Origin: Paenibacillus terricola
GTDB lineage: Bacteria > Bacillota > Bacilli > Paenibacillales > Paenibacillaceae
Reading direction: 5' to 3'
Length of the DNA stretch: 64,000 nt
NCBI RefSeq assembly: GCF_014779765.1
Contig: NZ_JACXZA010000003.1
Span: 496,001-560,000, forward strand
The first letter of the stretch is position 1; each line of letters begins with the position of its first letter. A program made the translations under genes and the position numbers. The notes under the pieces are model-generated. The model did no database searches, was not told the DNA's origin, and saw nothing but the letters and a program-made list of their open reading frames with translations. Positions 36,510 to 45,291 of this stretch are shown here, piece by piece.

Positions 36510-37051
36510 CAAGTTCACCTCCTTTTTTCCTATTAAGAACAATAGATCTTTTGTGTTCTTGTGTACATTTTAATTCTAATACAAAAATATGTATACCTGT
36601 CATAATATTGTATTTAAGTAACTATTACTCTACATAATCCCAGGTAAATTATTGGCTCTCTCGCCGTATCGGTTACATTTGCAAGCTGAAATGGATCACT
36701 CTTTTGGTACATAAAACGTAAGCTTGCAAGCATTGGACACATTTTGTTGATGAAGACTGAATCACCGTTGTTACTAGGGCTAGAGGCTGGAATAAGATAT
36801 GTCGTGGTGTGGCGGTTCTACAACCATTAGTGTATGGAGAACTGCATTAAGGTAAAGGCGATTTCTCTATTCACCGCATCGCGACTTCGTTCTTCGCCGT
36901 CGATCTATCGAATCGCAACGAGTGCAGCATACAGGCCGATGGACGACAATCTCATTGGAGTTCATAGAGAAACGAAGCGCATGTCCGTCATGGCCCATCG
37001 GCGCATCTTTTTAGCACCCAATTATTAACAGTATTAATTTATTTGGTAGCC
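36510..37051. other. Intergenic region upstream of the Cys-peptide gene (copy A)
   Basis: 540 bases without a convincing gene. Near the peptide gene there is an AT-rich block with a possible minus-strand promoter (ATGACA at 36603-36598 and TATTAG 16 bases on). An inverted repeat AAGAAC/GTTCTT at 36535-36560 lies in the presumed leader. Plus-strand frames around 36780-37028 are short, lack ribosome-binding sites and match nothing I know. I see nothing else. Confidence 0.4.
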
Positions 37052-38440
37052 CTAATGCAACGCTAATGAGTTTACACAGGTGTCAGAATAAGACTTAGAT
37101 GCGATACAGGCATCATATTCTGCCGGATCTCTGTTGAATTTTTTAAAATCAATATCCAGCCCCCCCGCATATGCTTTAAGCACTGACTGCACAGGTTGTC
37201 CGCTGCGAATTTCACTGTAAGCTCTTGGTCGATCTAACATAAAGACTCGTTGGCTTTCTAAATTATTAAACATATATAGTTCCGCAGGGATGGCTCGTCT
37301 TGTTTCCTGTAATACAATCGAATATCTCTCATCATTCATGGGTTCCTTAAGAGGGTATCTCAAATTACTTTCTATCGTGTTTACTGCAATCTCTTCATCG
37401 AGTGTAGCTGTATCTGCAGTCAAATAACGAAGCAATTCCATCGCCAATTCCTTATGCTTCGACTGAGATGTCATCGACAAACCTGATATTTGTGCAGGGT
37501 TGACTCCATTCAATCCATGAGGTAAAGCCGCAATTCCAATTCTCTCATTCTTCTGGACAATTTCTTCATAGCTATTAACGTCTCCTAAATTGAACCCATA
37601 TGCATAATCCACCGCCAGAGCAATTCCACCTTCTAATAAATCATAGGGGATAGGGAAGTATGCTGTTATCGGACCTATGTGCCTTTGCTTATAGTCTTCA
37701 ATATTCGTACCAACTCCAGCAATCCACTCGGCTGCCTTCACAGCCTGGGGACTATCCACATAGCCGGAAAAGGTATTACCGTCCGGCGCTGTAATATGGC
37801 CGTCATTTAAGCTGGTTATCCATTCCAGCGAATATGGAGTTAGAGGCAGAAATACATTCTTCCCCGCCTGTTTTAGACGAGCAATCGTGTCGCTCAGCTT
37901 GTCCATATCCCACTGACCTGATGGAGGTTCGAGCCCGAGCGATAGAAAGGTATCCTTGTTGTAATACGTGACCAATGGATTGATTTTGGTCTTCACTCCA
38001 AGCGCATAACCGTCTCTAGAAGTAATCAAATACTTACTCATTGCCGTTTCTTTCATCGGAAGAGGTTCAATAATGCCGTATTGGTACCAGAATCTCATCT
38101 GATTTGGCACCAGTTCGATTAGATCTGGTACTTCATCAGAATCAGTATGTTTGTAGGATTCAGCACTATTCAACCATTTTGACGGCGTACCATAGAAATC
38201 ATTCCATAGAATTGTAATCCGTATGTCCGGGTGAATTTCACGGAACTGTCTGATTTTTTGCCCTAATGGATTGGTTACATTAGCTGATTCATACGGGCGC
38301 CAGGATACGAGTTGAATTGTTAAGGATTGACTGCCCTTTTCTATAGTAAGGGTGGCGGATTCTTGTACTTCAGATAACTTACAGCCTGAGAGTAACACGA
38401 CAAATAGAAGTAGAACTCCCAGAGCACGTATAGCTCTCAT
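37052..38440 (-). CDS. Solute-binding-like lipoprotein with Cys-pair tail (array member c)
   Basis: Protein of 462 residues with lipobox LLSGC (Cys20). It is very close to member a along its length (GQSLTIQLVSWRPYESANV, DGYALGVKTKINPLVTYYNK, NGVNPAQISGLSMTSQSKHK). The C-terminus has the cysteine pair (DACIASKSYSDTCVNS). It follows a lipoprotein pseudogene (38470-39090), reproducing the order seen after copy A of the cassette (tail-less member, then Cys-tailed member). Confidence 0.86.
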   Translation of the reverse strand: MRAIRALGVLLLFVVLLSGCKLSEVQESATLTIEKGSQSLTIQLVSWRPYESANVTNPLGQKIRQFREIHPDIRITILWNDFYGTPSKWLNSAESYKHTDSDEVPDLIELVPNQMRFWYQYGIIEPLPMKETAMSKYLITSRDGYALGVKTKINPLVTYYNKDTFLSLGLEPPSGQWDMDKLSDTIARLKQAGKNVFLPLTPYSLEWITSLNDGHITAPDGNTFSGYVDSPQAVKAAEWIAGVGTNIEDYKQRHIGPITAYFPIPYDLLEGGIALAVDYAYGFNLGDVNSYEEIVQKNERIGIAALPHGLNGVNPAQISGLSMTSQSKHKELAMELLRYLTADTATLDEEIAVNTIESNLRYPLKEPMNDERYSIVLQETRRAIPAELYMFNNLESQRVFMLDRPRAYSEIRSGQPVQSVLKAYAGGLDIDFKKFNRDPAEYDACIASKSYSDTCVNSLALH

Positions 38441-38469
38441 GATGAGGTATCCCTTCCTCCATAAACATT

Positions 38470-39090
38470 ATATTAACCACAATCCCCGCCTCTTTTGCTC
38501 TGTCAAATAACGAAGCAACTCCATCGCAAGCGTTTTCTGTGTTGACTGCGCCGCCATTGGCAAGCCGAGACTTAAGCTGGATTCAACCATACGCATACTC
38601 AACTGGTAGCACGTACTTTCCGTAAATCAGCCCGTACGACATCGGCATTGGTTCCCTTATAAAACGATATTCCTAGATAACGTCCCAATACTCACCATTC
38701 ATTCCGTCACACATGTATAGCTCCTTGATCTGATTAGGTACAAGCTCCACAATGTCCGGTACATTCTCATCATCACTAATTATAGAGATCAGCTCGCTAT
38801 GCAGTTCGAATCCAATTTGGAACGCGACTACTTAATTCAACTTTATAGTCCTGCACTCAACGAATCGTTTATTATTTCAACACTCCGTTAGCATTCACGA
38901 AACTATCGATTCTCCGAGCCAACAAGCGGTATTTGATTCCATGCATAGACCTGTTCATAAAGACTAACTGGACAGTTAATGTTTCCTTCGCATACTGATC
39001 CTCACAGATCCTGTCCAGTTCACTAGAATACGAAGATAGTACGCAGCCGTAAGTGTAATAGTAATAAGCAGAAGCTACTTATTAACATCA
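38470..39090 (-). pseudogene. Degraded solute-binding-like lipoprotein gene
   Basis: Fragments in several frames match array member b. Examples are KETLTVQLVFMNRSMHGIKY near 38930-38990, then a VPDIVELVPNQIKELY-like block near 38710-38765 and LAMELLRYL near 38500. Stops and deletions (about 620 bases remain of about 1360) show it is dead. It lies where member b lies in the other unit, directly after the thioredoxin gene. Confidence 0.8.
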
Positions 39091-39129
39091 CCTTTTAACG
39101 TTATGTACAACCATCCAGCTTTCTTCTAT

Positions 39130-39723
39130 TTAAGCCTGTTGCTCTGCACTCGTTTTTTCGCGGTAGAAGGCAAATCTGTTTTTCTTCGATTGCTTTGGAA
39201 CCCAGGTGCGGAGTAGATTGAACTGCTCTTCATTGGTAACTAATCCCTTAGAAACTACCTTTCCATCTGGTGACAGTAAATAACCGAATGGAAACCGCTT
39301 CGTTTGAATAGCATTTAAATCTTCATCCGTGATGCGCACGATTGGATAATTAAAATTATAGGAATTTCTTATTATTTCAATCTCATGCAATTCACCATAC
39401 ATAAGTGAGATAAGTCGATATTGATCACCATGCCTCTGAATGAATGGAGTTATTAAAGGATACAGTGCCTTGCAAGCACTACATGTTGGTGAAGTGATCA
39501 AAAGAATAGTCTTTTTACCATCTTGATCTCGAGTGCCTGCTTGTTCACCTATAATCGTGTTGAAGTATGTAACAGGAAATTCATGTCCTAATGGGGCTCC
39601 ATTATCAGCAAACAACAACTCAGTGAGCTTTTGGGGCATATAAACCTGATTCCTTATACGTAGTACACTGATTGCTAACGTAATCACTAGAATCCACAAA
39701 ACACCATACGCAATATTCTGCAT
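39130..39723 (-). CDS. Membrane-anchored thioredoxin-like protein, MauD/TlpA type
   Basis: Protein of 197 residues with one N-terminal transmembrane helix (VLWILVITLAISVL) and an extracytoplasmic thioredoxin fold. The active-site motif is SPTCSACKALYP (Cys81, Cys84), and RFPFGYLL probably supplies the cis-Pro. MauD, with MauE, is required for making the six-disulfide small subunit of methylamine dehydrogenase, so a role in disulfide formation or isomerisation of a Cys-rich partner fits. The start follows the MauE-like stop by one base (GGAGGAG site). A dead copy is at 36020. Likely substrates are the six-Cys peptide and the Cys-tailed lipoproteins. Confidence 0.85.
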   Translation of the reverse strand: MQNIAYGVLWILVITLAISVLRIRNQVYMPQKLTELLFADNGAPLGHEFPVTYFNTIIGEQAGTRDQDGKKTILLITSPTCSACKALYPLITPFIQRHGDQYRLISLMYGELHEIEIIRNSYNFNYPIVRITDEDLNAIQTKRFPFGYLLSPDGKVVSKGLVTNEEQFNLLRTWVPKQSKKNRFAFYREKTSAEQQA

Positions 39724-39724
39724 G

Positions 39725-40255
39725 TTACACTCCTCCTACTTTTTTTACCTCACGATTAACAAACCCAAATAGTGCATACGGTAAGAGGATATAAACAAGA
39801 AGTACACCTAACGAGCTTGTAGCTACATAGAAGATATCCAAGAACTTAAAAGACATCCATTTAATACTTGCACCTGAAAAAAGTAGATACTGATCAATAA
39901 TGAGGAGCAACACCACTCGAAGAAGTGTGTTCCAACCGAACGATTCTGGATTTAGATTACCAAAACAATTACATTTCACATCTAACTGAAGACGATAAGC
40001 CCGATATATTGACCATAAGAAGCAGCACAGCAATAATAAAATTAATAAATACGCAATAAACTGCGTCATTGCAAAAAATAGCATGACAGAAGCCGTAAGT
40101 TCTAGTAAAACAACTCCGATTGCGAAAGGCCTGATTAATCGTTTGTTGATACTGAGATGCTCAAATGTTAACTTGAATTGTTCAAAGCCAAACAACTTGG
40201 CTAAACCAGATATCAAGAAGGTGAATAGTAACAAAGTTTGTAATAAGAAAGCCAC
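39725..40255 (-). CDS. MauE/DoxX-like redox membrane protein
   Basis: Integral membrane protein of about 176 residues with four or five helices. It has the family hallmark CxCFG (VKCNCFGNL) after the third helix. MauE-type proteins are thought to pass electrons to or from a MauD-like thioredoxin. The frame is open to 40348, but that stretch covers the conserved hairpin. I place the start at the GTG at 40255 (VAFLLQTLLLF) because AAAGGGG lies eight bases upstream; the same site is kept in copy A, where the GTG has mutated. Second gene of cassette copy B. Confidence 0.85.
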   Translation of the reverse strand: MAFLLQTLLLFTFLISGLAKLFGFEQFKLTFEHLSINKRLIRPFAIGVVLLELTASVMLFFAMTQFIAYLLILLLLCCFLWSIYRAYRLQLDVKCNCFGNLNPESFGWNTLLRVVLLLIIDQYLLFSGASIKWMSFKFLDIFYVATSSLGVLLVYILLPYALFGFVNREVKKVGGV

Positions 40256-40286
40256 TCTACTAACCCCTTTATCTTGAAATAATGAG

Positions 40287-40310
40287 AGAACACAGCTAAT
40301 GCTGTGTTCT
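40287..40310 (-). promoter_or_regulatory. Intercistronic hairpin, copy B
   Basis: Stem AGAACACAGC / GCTGTGTTCT with the same loop as copy A. One G-C pair of copy A is an A-T pair here, a compensatory change that supports selection on the RNA structure. It lies between the peptide gene and the MauE-like gene. Confidence 0.65.
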
Positions 40311-40334
40311 TTTCTCAAAGTCAACGCCAACAAC

Positions 40335-40465
40335 TTAACAGCAACCATTCGAATAATACCCGCTGCACGAATCCCCTACGAGAAGGGTCATCTTACTACT
40401 TGATATTGTCCAACATTACACAAATAAGCTACGCATGAGAGTGGTAGCGGAGTACAAGATGCCAT
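40335..40465 (-). pseudogene. Frameshifted six-cysteine peptide gene (copy B)
   Basis: Same ribosome-binding site (AAAGGAGGTGAA) and start (MASCTPLPLSCVAYLCN) as copy A. Between codon 20 and the conserved TLLVGDSC block copy B has eight extra bases, which shifts the frame to a TGA after 25 codons (40388). In the third frame the ending is preserved (VGDSCSGYYSNGCC, TAA at 40335). The substitutions spare all six cysteines, so both copies were once functional. A 25-residue, three-Cys product may still be made. Confidence 0.75.
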
Positions 40466-40720
40466 TAAATTCACCTCCTTTCATATTGAGAAAATGAGAT
40501 TCATACCAACTCAACCTTTCTCACTAATATCCGTATATATTATTTCATATTTAACTATAAATTACTTTATATCCAACAATGACAAAACCCGTCACATTCT
40601 TGTTTTTCACCCCTCATTTCTATGTCAGTTTATACACGATACACGCTAGTAAACAGCCAAGGAACCGAAATCGTCTTCTAATTGAGAAGCTCTTATGCCT
40701 ATCTCATTCGTAACCCTTGC

Positions 40721-42109
40721 TCATTGGATACACGTATCGGAATACGCCGTCCACGGGCGCATACATGAGTCCAACGCATCCGAATCTTTTTTGAAGTTCC
40801 GAAAATCGCTTTCGATTTTGTCTGCATATTGGTTCAGCGCTTCTTGCACGGGCCCTCCGTTCATAATCTGTCTGAAGGCAGCAGGCCCCCATATTATGAA
40901 ATCCAATTGAGGTTGATAGTTCTCGAACATATACAGCGCTGCCGGAATGGCCCGCTTCGTCTCATTGAGCACAATAGAAGCATCTGCGGCACTGACTGGA
41001 TCAGTTGGCCGCTTCATATTCTCATGCAGCGTGTTCATCGCAATCGTATGGAATAGCTCATCGGTATCCGTGCTCAAATACCGCAGCAGCTCCATCGCGA
41101 GCCGCTTGTTTCGAGACTGGGAAGTAATCGATAAACCAGCCATTTCAGCCGGGTTAACGGCATTCGTTCCACGTGGAAGAGGAGCGATGCCAATATTATC
41201 ATCCCGCTGCGTAATCTCGGCATAGCTGTTCGTTTGACCGATTAAATAGCCATAAGCGAAGTCGAATGCCAATCCGATTTTGCTCTCCAGCAAATCATAT
41301 GGAACAGGAGCGTAGAAGTACAACGGAGCTAAAGGCCGCTTCGTATATTGCTCGATCCTCGTCCCAACCGCTGCAATCCAGTCTGCAGCTTGCACAGCCT
41401 GGTCACTGTTGACATAGCCCGAGAAGGTCATACCGTCCGGTGCAACGATTCGCCCGCCATACATACTCGTGATCCATTCCAGGGTGAAGGGGGTAAATGG
41501 CAAATACACATTCTGTCTAGCGGCTTGCAGCTTCACAATCGTGTCGCTTAACTTGTCCATATCCCAATCGCTTGAAGGGGGATCGAGATCAAGTGATTGG
41601 AATACATTCTTGTTATAGTAGGCAATGAGCGGATTGATCTTGGTCGTCAATCCTAATACATAGCCATCATTCGAGGTAATGACGTACGGACTGAGCGCCG
41701 TCTCTTTAATATTCAGCGGCTCGATAATGCCATATTGGTACCAGAACCGCATTTGGTTCGGTACAAGCTCGATAATGTCAGGCATATCGTCCGCTCTCGA
41801 ATGCTTCTTATAGGCTGCTGCCTGCTGTACCCATGGCGATGGGTTTCCGTAGTAGTCGCTCCATTGGATGTTAATCTTGACGTTTGGGTGCGCTTCTTGA
41901 AACCGAGAGATTCGATGGTACAGGTCGTGACGACTCCCGCTGGGACCGTGAAACCAAGAAATAAGCTGGAGCGTCAGCGTCTCAGGCATATCCTGAACGG
42001 CCTGTTCATCCGTACTTGCGTTCTCTGTACGCGCTTTATTAGATGCTATACAGCCGCTTAATAGAATAGTGATAAGTAGTAAGCAGCTGATACAGGCTTT
42101 ACGCTTCAT
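40721..42109 (-). CDS. Solute-binding-like lipoprotein with Cys-pair tail (array member d)
   Basis: Protein of about 462 residues with lipobox LLSGC. Shared array blocks are MPDIIELVPNQMRFWYQYGI, TKINPLIAYYNKNVFQSL and NAVNPAEMAGLSITSQSRNK. The tail has two cysteines (DSCMRPWTAYSDTCIQ). AAAGGAG nine bases upstream supports the ATG at 42109 over the GTG at 42118. It lies 255 bases upstream of the copy B peptide gene, with no hairpin terminator seen between. Confidence 0.86.
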   Translation of the reverse strand: MKRKACISCLLLITILLSGCIASNKARTENASTDEQAVQDMPETLTLQLISWFHGPSGSRHDLYHRISRFQEAHPNVKINIQWSDYYGNPSPWVQQAAAYKKHSRADDMPDIIELVPNQMRFWYQYGIIEPLNIKETALSPYVITSNDGYVLGLTTKINPLIAYYNKNVFQSLDLDPPSSDWDMDKLSDTIVKLQAARQNVYLPFTPFTLEWITSMYGGRIVAPDGMTFSGYVNSDQAVQAADWIAAVGTRIEQYTKRPLAPLYFYAPVPYDLLESKIGLAFDFAYGYLIGQTNSYAEITQRDDNIGIAPLPRGTNAVNPAEMAGLSITSQSRNKRLAMELLRYLSTDTDELFHTIAMNTLHENMKRPTDPVSAADASIVLNETKRAIPAALYMFENYQPQLDFIIWGPAAFRQIMNGGPVQEALNQYADKIESDFRNFKKDSDALDSCMRPWTAYSDTCIQ

Positions 42110-42306
42110 GACAGGCACTCCTTTAGCGATAGCGCGATATTTTGCGATATTTATAACATATTCACTTCATTATCCATCACATGGAAAAGCCTTCTAAATA
42201 TTGTTCCTCATTCGCCGCGATTTCGATCGGTCATTGAGAGTCCCAACTTTCGGGGATTATACCCATTTCTTAAGATACAGATACAGGCTGCCATTATTAA
42301 AACTAC

Positions 42307-43593
42307 TCATTGCTTCAATTGATCGATATATTGCTTCAGTTGATCAATCTCGCCTTGTCCATCTCTGATCGCTATAAGCGGATTAGGTATGGCTGTTTTA
42401 TAGTAGGTATGAATCACTGCTGTCGTGTTCTCATGCATGTAAAGCGTTGCCGGCACTGAGCGCTTCATTTCTTCCAATACAATTGATTTTCGTTCTTCGC
42501 TCACGGGCATATTAAGCTCCTTCATAAAAGCGTTTAACGTATGCGTTGCAATATTTGAATTAAGTGTGCTTCTATCCTTGGTTAGATACCGTAGTAATTG
42601 CATAGCCAAGTCTTTGGATTTGGATCTCGAAGTTAACGATAGCGCAGATATTTGGGCCGGATTAATGCCGTTCTCTCCTCTTGGTACTCCAGCTATATGA
42701 ATCTGTTCGTTACGCTGTGCGATTTCCTCATAGCTGTTCACACTTGATGGTAAAAAACCGTATGCATACTCGATTGCCAGCGCGGTCTTCCCTTCCATCA
42801 AAATATAAGGAAACATATTTTCCGTATTAGAACCTTCTGGAAATTCTATCTTCGTCCCAATACTTGAGAGCCATTTGGCGGCCTTTAACGTCTCTTCACT
42901 GTCTAGGTAGCCTGTGAATGTTGTACCGTCAGCCCCCACAATGCGACTACCAAACAGACTGGCTGCCCACTCCATTGTGTATGGTGACAGTGGGATGTAA
43001 ACCTCATATCCAGCGGCTTTCAGAATGCCAATTGCCCTATTAAGCTCACTAATCCCCCACTGCTCCGAAGGTGGATCAATACCTAATGATTCGAATATTT
43101 CCTTGTTATAGTAGAGAAGCAACGGATTGATTTTGCTCTTGACGCCGAGAACATACCCATCATTAGAAGTAATCACGTATTCATCAAGTGTTGACTCATT
43201 CATGTTTAAAGGTTCGATCCTGCCAAGTCGATACAAATCTTTCACTTGATTAGGCACAAGTTCAACGATATCCGGCGTTTTCTGCGCATCGTCGTTGTAC
43301 AAATACGATGGATCCGTTGTTTTGAACCATGATGCCTTTCGTCCATTACCATAACCTTGATTCCAGACGATCTTGATCTCCACATTAGGATGTTCTTGCT
43401 GGAAGAGCCCGATTCTATGCGCTAATGAGTGATCTTTCGGCATTAGAGTATTCCAAGCGATTAGTTGGATCGTAAGCGATTGTTTCTCGTCGTCTGCATC
43501 CTGCAACCCATCATTCTGAGCGTTCAAGCTTGTACAACCGGATAATAGAATAACAATAAGCAACAGAACCCCAACGAAGCTCTGCCGCATCAT
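42307..43593 (-). CDS. Solute-binding-like lipoprotein without Cys tail (array member e)
   Basis: Protein of 428 residues with lipobox LLSGC. It groups with member b (KTPDIVELVPNQVKDLYRLGRIEPLNMNE is nearly shared across a run; VLGVKSKINPLLLYYNKEIF). It ends in an imperfect repeat, IDQLKQYIDQLKQ, without cysteines. GAGGGGGG precedes the paired ATG start. It is followed by member d, again giving the order tail-less then Cys-tailed. Confidence 0.85.
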   Translation of the reverse strand: MMRQSFVGVLLLIVILLSGCTSLNAQNDGLQDADDEKQSLTIQLIAWNTLMPKDHSLAHRIGLFQQEHPNVEIKIVWNQGYGNGRKASWFKTTDPSYLYNDDAQKTPDIVELVPNQVKDLYRLGRIEPLNMNESTLDEYVITSNDGYVLGVKSKINPLLLYYNKEIFESLGIDPPSEQWGISELNRAIGILKAAGYEVYIPLSPYTMEWAASLFGSRIVGADGTTFTGYLDSEETLKAAKWLSSIGTKIEFPEGSNTENMFPYILMEGKTALAIEYAYGFLPSSVNSYEEIAQRNEQIHIAGVPRGENGINPAQISALSLTSRSKSKDLAMQLLRYLTKDRSTLNSNIATHTLNAFMKELNMPVSEERKSIVLEEMKRSVPATLYMHENTTAVIHTYYKTAIPNPLIAIRDGQGEIDQLKQYIDQLKQ

Positions 43594-43632
43594 AACCCCC
43601 CTCGTAAAAATGCATAAATCTCGTTCTCCACG

Positions 43633-43750
43633 CTAACGAGCAGCCAAGATGCTGAATTCTTCCGACTGAGCAGCGTATCTCTTCAACACATCAATGGTGT
43701 CACGCATATCGTCGGCCCTAGTTTTCTCGTTATCGATTACATTAAACTTA
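43633..43750 (-). pseudogene. Short lipoprotein C-terminal remnant
   Basis: A frame without start reads RDTIDVLKRYAAQSEEF and ends in TAG, resembling the C-termini of the array lipoproteins (EALNQYADKIESDFRNF). It is probably the last piece of a deleted array member. The 308-base gap 43594-43901 otherwise holds only the repeat at 43758 and the terminator at 43832. Confidence 0.4.
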
Positions 43751-43757
43751 CTAAATC

Positions 43758-43794
43758 ATCCACTTTATAGAAAACCCGTTGAATTCTAGAACTT
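43758..43794. repeat. Repeated 3'-flank element, copy 1
   Basis: A 37-base noncoding block that recurs at 45374-45410 with five mismatches (both begin ATCCACTTTATAG). Each copy is followed at 31-38 bases by a similar terminator hairpin. This marks a segmental duplication of the flank downstream of the genes at 43902 and 45485. Confidence 0.6.
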
Positions 43795-43831
43795 CGCATA
43801 TATGGAACTTGATTGCTCTCTATACGCAATA

Positions 43832-43862
43832 AAAGCCCGATTCCGTAATGGAATTGGGCTTT
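43832..43862 (-). terminator. Terminator after lipoprotein f
   Basis: Hairpin AAAGCCCGATTCC / GGAATTGGGCTTT with a GTAAT-type loop, followed by TTATTG on the minus strand. It is homologous to the terminator at 45441. Confidence 0.8.
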
Positions 43863-43901
43863 ATAGATTGAATTATTCACGCTTGTAATGCTGCTTTCTT
43901 G

Positions 43902-45209
43902 CTACCATTTACCTCTTTGGTCTGGAAACTTCGACTCGACGGCGTCAGTAAGATTTTGGAGGGTAGGCTTGATTGAATCAGGCTCGAACAACTTCTTGAT
44001 GGCGTCTGTAATATTAGCAGGAGGCAAATACAGGATACCATAATTACCAATAATGCTTGGATTAAGCTGAAAGGTTGAAGGTGTAGCAACCATCGTTTCC
44101 AAATCCATTACTCGCAGCAGTTCTTCCTGCTGTACAAGAGGACTATCACTGAATCTATGTTCCCTCTTCCCCAGCGCATTATAGTTAGCGAAGTTCACAG
44201 CGTCTTCACCGTTACCTGCTAATTCTTTCAGGAGCGCCTCTGCCGCTGCCTTGTTCTTTGACTGACTGGATATCGCCAACCCGGTTATATAGGTTGTATT
44301 ATGCCGTTTCCCATCCGCAAACAACGGCATTCGGGTAATTCGCAGGTTCATATTGTCCTTAAGCAAGCTGTATAGTTCAGAAGGTCTGCCCATTCCAAGT
44401 GCCTTATCACCTTTCACACTCATACTTCGGGACCGCTGCTCTCTTATATCCGAGACATAACGATTGAATGCCGAAACGGTTGATTCACTGTCCAGATATC
44501 CGGAGAAGTGCATCCCATCATTCGATGCATACGAACCTCCTAACCCCTGTATGATGGGTTCAACTAAATTGAAACCACCATCTGGATAACCTTCTGGAAT
44601 ATCAGTCATATAGTTTTCTTCAGCCAGCCGCCGCGAAGCAGAGATGAAATCATCCCATGTCCAGTTGTCATCCGGCAACGGAATACCTAATTGTCCGAAC
44701 ACCTGTTCATCGTAATAGACAATGACCGGTTCGTTACTAATCGGAAGCATCCACGCTGATCCATTCACTCTCGTCTTATCAATCAACTGCTCATAGGGTG
44801 TTGCTAAACCTAGATTTTGGATTAATGTGTCGAGGTTTTCTAACTCATTCGGATTGGCCACCCACCGAATCTGATAAGGCACTACCTCCATGATATCAGG
44901 CAGTGGATCTTGAGGAATTGTAGAGGCCTCACTCGTAATAAAGCTAATATTGATCATTTCAATATCGAGATCGGGATGCTTAGCCTGAAAATCGATTAAG
45001 CGATCATAAATCGGCCCCGTCACGGAATGATCAAGCGGATGTACTTGTCCCTTCGAAGATGCACCTGTGTCGATTGCAATCCGCAGTTTCCCCGACAGAT
45101 GCTCTTCATCCACCATCAAATCTGAATGTCTACTGCATGCAGATGCGGGCAGTAGCAGAACCAAGACTATCGATAATGTAAATATTCTTCTTCTCAACAA
45201 GTAAAACAT
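43902..45209 (-). CDS. Solute-binding-like lipoprotein, divergent (array member f)
   Basis: Protein of about 435 residues with lipobox PASAC. It keeps the fold and layout of the array (LPDIMEVVPYQIRWVANPNE, EPVIVYYDEQVFGQLGIPLP, YITGLAISSQSKNKAAAEAL) but is more distant than the other members and has no C-terminal cysteine pair. GGGGG seven bases before the ATG at 45209 sets the start. It is first in the array in transcription order and has its own terminator, so it is probably a separate unit. Confidence 0.86.
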   Translation of the reverse strand: MFYLLRRRIFTLSIVLVLLLPASACSRHSDLMVDEEHLSGKLRIAIDTGASSKGQVHPLDHSVTGPIYDRLIDFQAKHPDLDIEMINISFITSEASTIPQDPLPDIMEVVPYQIRWVANPNELENLDTLIQNLGLATPYEQLIDKTRVNGSAWMLPISNEPVIVYYDEQVFGQLGIPLPDDNWTWDDFISASRRLAEENYMTDIPEGYPDGGFNLVEPIIQGLGGSYASNDGMHFSGYLDSESTVSAFNRYVSDIREQRSRSMSVKGDKALGMGRPSELYSLLKDNMNLRITRMPLFADGKRHNTTYITGLAISSQSKNKAAAEALLKELAGNGEDAVNFANYNALGKREHRFSDSPLVQQEELLRVMDLETMVATPSTFQLNPSIIGNYGILYLPPANITDAIKKLFEPDSIKPTLQNLTDAVESKFPDQRGKW

Positions 45210-45243
45210 GATCATTCCCCCTTGAACGTCTGTTCACTTCCGC

Positions 45244-45291
45244 TTATCCATATCCCAATCGCTTAAAGGAGGGTCAAGTCTTAACGATTGG
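45244..45291 (-). pseudogene. Internal fragment of an array lipoprotein gene
   Basis: Sixteen codons (AFQSLRLDPPLSDWDMDK in frame) that match FQSLDLDPPSSDWDMDK of member d. It is a small leftover of another duplicated copy. The flanking sequence shows no further similarity. Confidence 0.6.

Noticed and set aside
36834-37028. Plus-strand frame of 64 codons upstream of the peptide gene
   Set aside because: No ribosome-binding site, no similarity, and unusual composition; treated as noncoding.
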